From contig JBBIUU010000150.1 of NCBI GenBank assembly GCA_037440125.1, forward strand, positions 1 through 5,550: 5,550 bases of DNA. Direction: 5' to 3'. This document shows positions 5,487-5,550 of the stretch, piece after piece (positions within the stretch are counted from its first letter, which is position 1; each line of letters starts with the position of its first letter). Source of the stretch: JAKAJA01 sp037440125 (GTDB lineage Bacteria; Acidobacteriota; UBA4820; DSQY01). The position numbers and the translations under genes are program-made. The notes under the pieces are model-generated. The model saw only the letters and a program-made list of their open reading frames with translations. It had not been told where the DNA came from and searched no databases.

Positions 5487-5550
5487 GGCCTGTTCACACA
5501 ACGGCTGAAGCCGGACTCGCTTTCGGAGCGCAGCGGAGAAAGCGGCGTCC
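5487..5550. other. Right-edge segment with nested inverted repeats; possible mobile-element end
   Basis: After CTTTAG the sequence switches to GGCCTGTTCACACAACGG, unlike what follows copy 1. CGGCT (5502-5506) and AGCCG (5509-5513) form a small hairpin. GGAC-T-CGCTTTC (5513-5524) is an imperfect inverted repeat of GAAAGCG-GC-GTCC (5538-5550), which runs to the window edge. The preceding TTAG and the GGCCTGTTCACAC start resemble the edges of some insertion sequences, but no transposase is in view and the other end is missing. This is weak, position-based inference; no gene is seen here. Confidence 0.35.

Noticed and set aside
1..5550. tRNA, rRNA, CRISPR array or riboswitch
   Set aside because: No cloverleaf, rRNA segment, regularly spaced repeats with unique spacers or known aptamer core was recognised. 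Intergenic space is short except for the right end.

Overview
The window is GC-rich DNA (roughly 70% G+C by eye) with four genes and one partial gene, all on the + strand. The C-terminal end of a TonB-dependent outer-membrane receptor and a lipoprotein-type hydrolase point to a diderm (Gram-negative) bacterium. The receptor's Oar-like style, the base composition and the intergenic heptamer repeats would fit Acidobacteriota or Myxococcota, but nothing here fixes the phylum. A run of exactly 100 N shows that the sequence is a scaffold from a draft genome or MAG, so order and spacing across 3753-3852 are not directly observed.

Layout: (1) 1-314, the last beta-strands of a TonB-dependent receptor. 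(2) 302-1432, a predicted lipid-anchored alpha/beta hydrolase that appears to overlap the receptor's stop codon, suggesting translational coupling. (3) A 60-base gap with a TATACT box six bases before the next ATG, then a ClsA-type cardiolipin synthase (1493-2908) with both HKD motifs. (4) A 7-bp tandem repeat starting at the cls stop codon, then a classical short-chain dehydrogenase (2973 onward) whose last residues are lost in the N gap. (5) A complete class II fumarase, fumC (3856-5244), whose active-site residues fall at the same numbers as in E. coli FumC. (6) A non-coding tail (5245-5550) packed with inverted and direct repeats.

The genes do not form one pathway. The receptor and hydrolase are a plausible envelope pair (outer-membrane uptake plus a periplasmic or surface hydrolase). 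Cls makes cardiolipin in the inner membrane. FumC is a TCA-cycle enzyme. The SDR substrate is unknown.

The most notable structure is at the right end. The last 18 codons of fumC, its stop codon and 14 following bases (71 bp, including a terminator-like hairpin) are repeated 228 bp downstream with only two adjacent base changes. The 157 bp between the copies carry several hairpins and no convincing gene. The last 64 bases are unrelated to the sequence after copy 1 and contain further inverted repeats. This resembles the footprint of an element inserted at the 3' end of a protein gene, or a local duplication. The window alone cannot separate the two.
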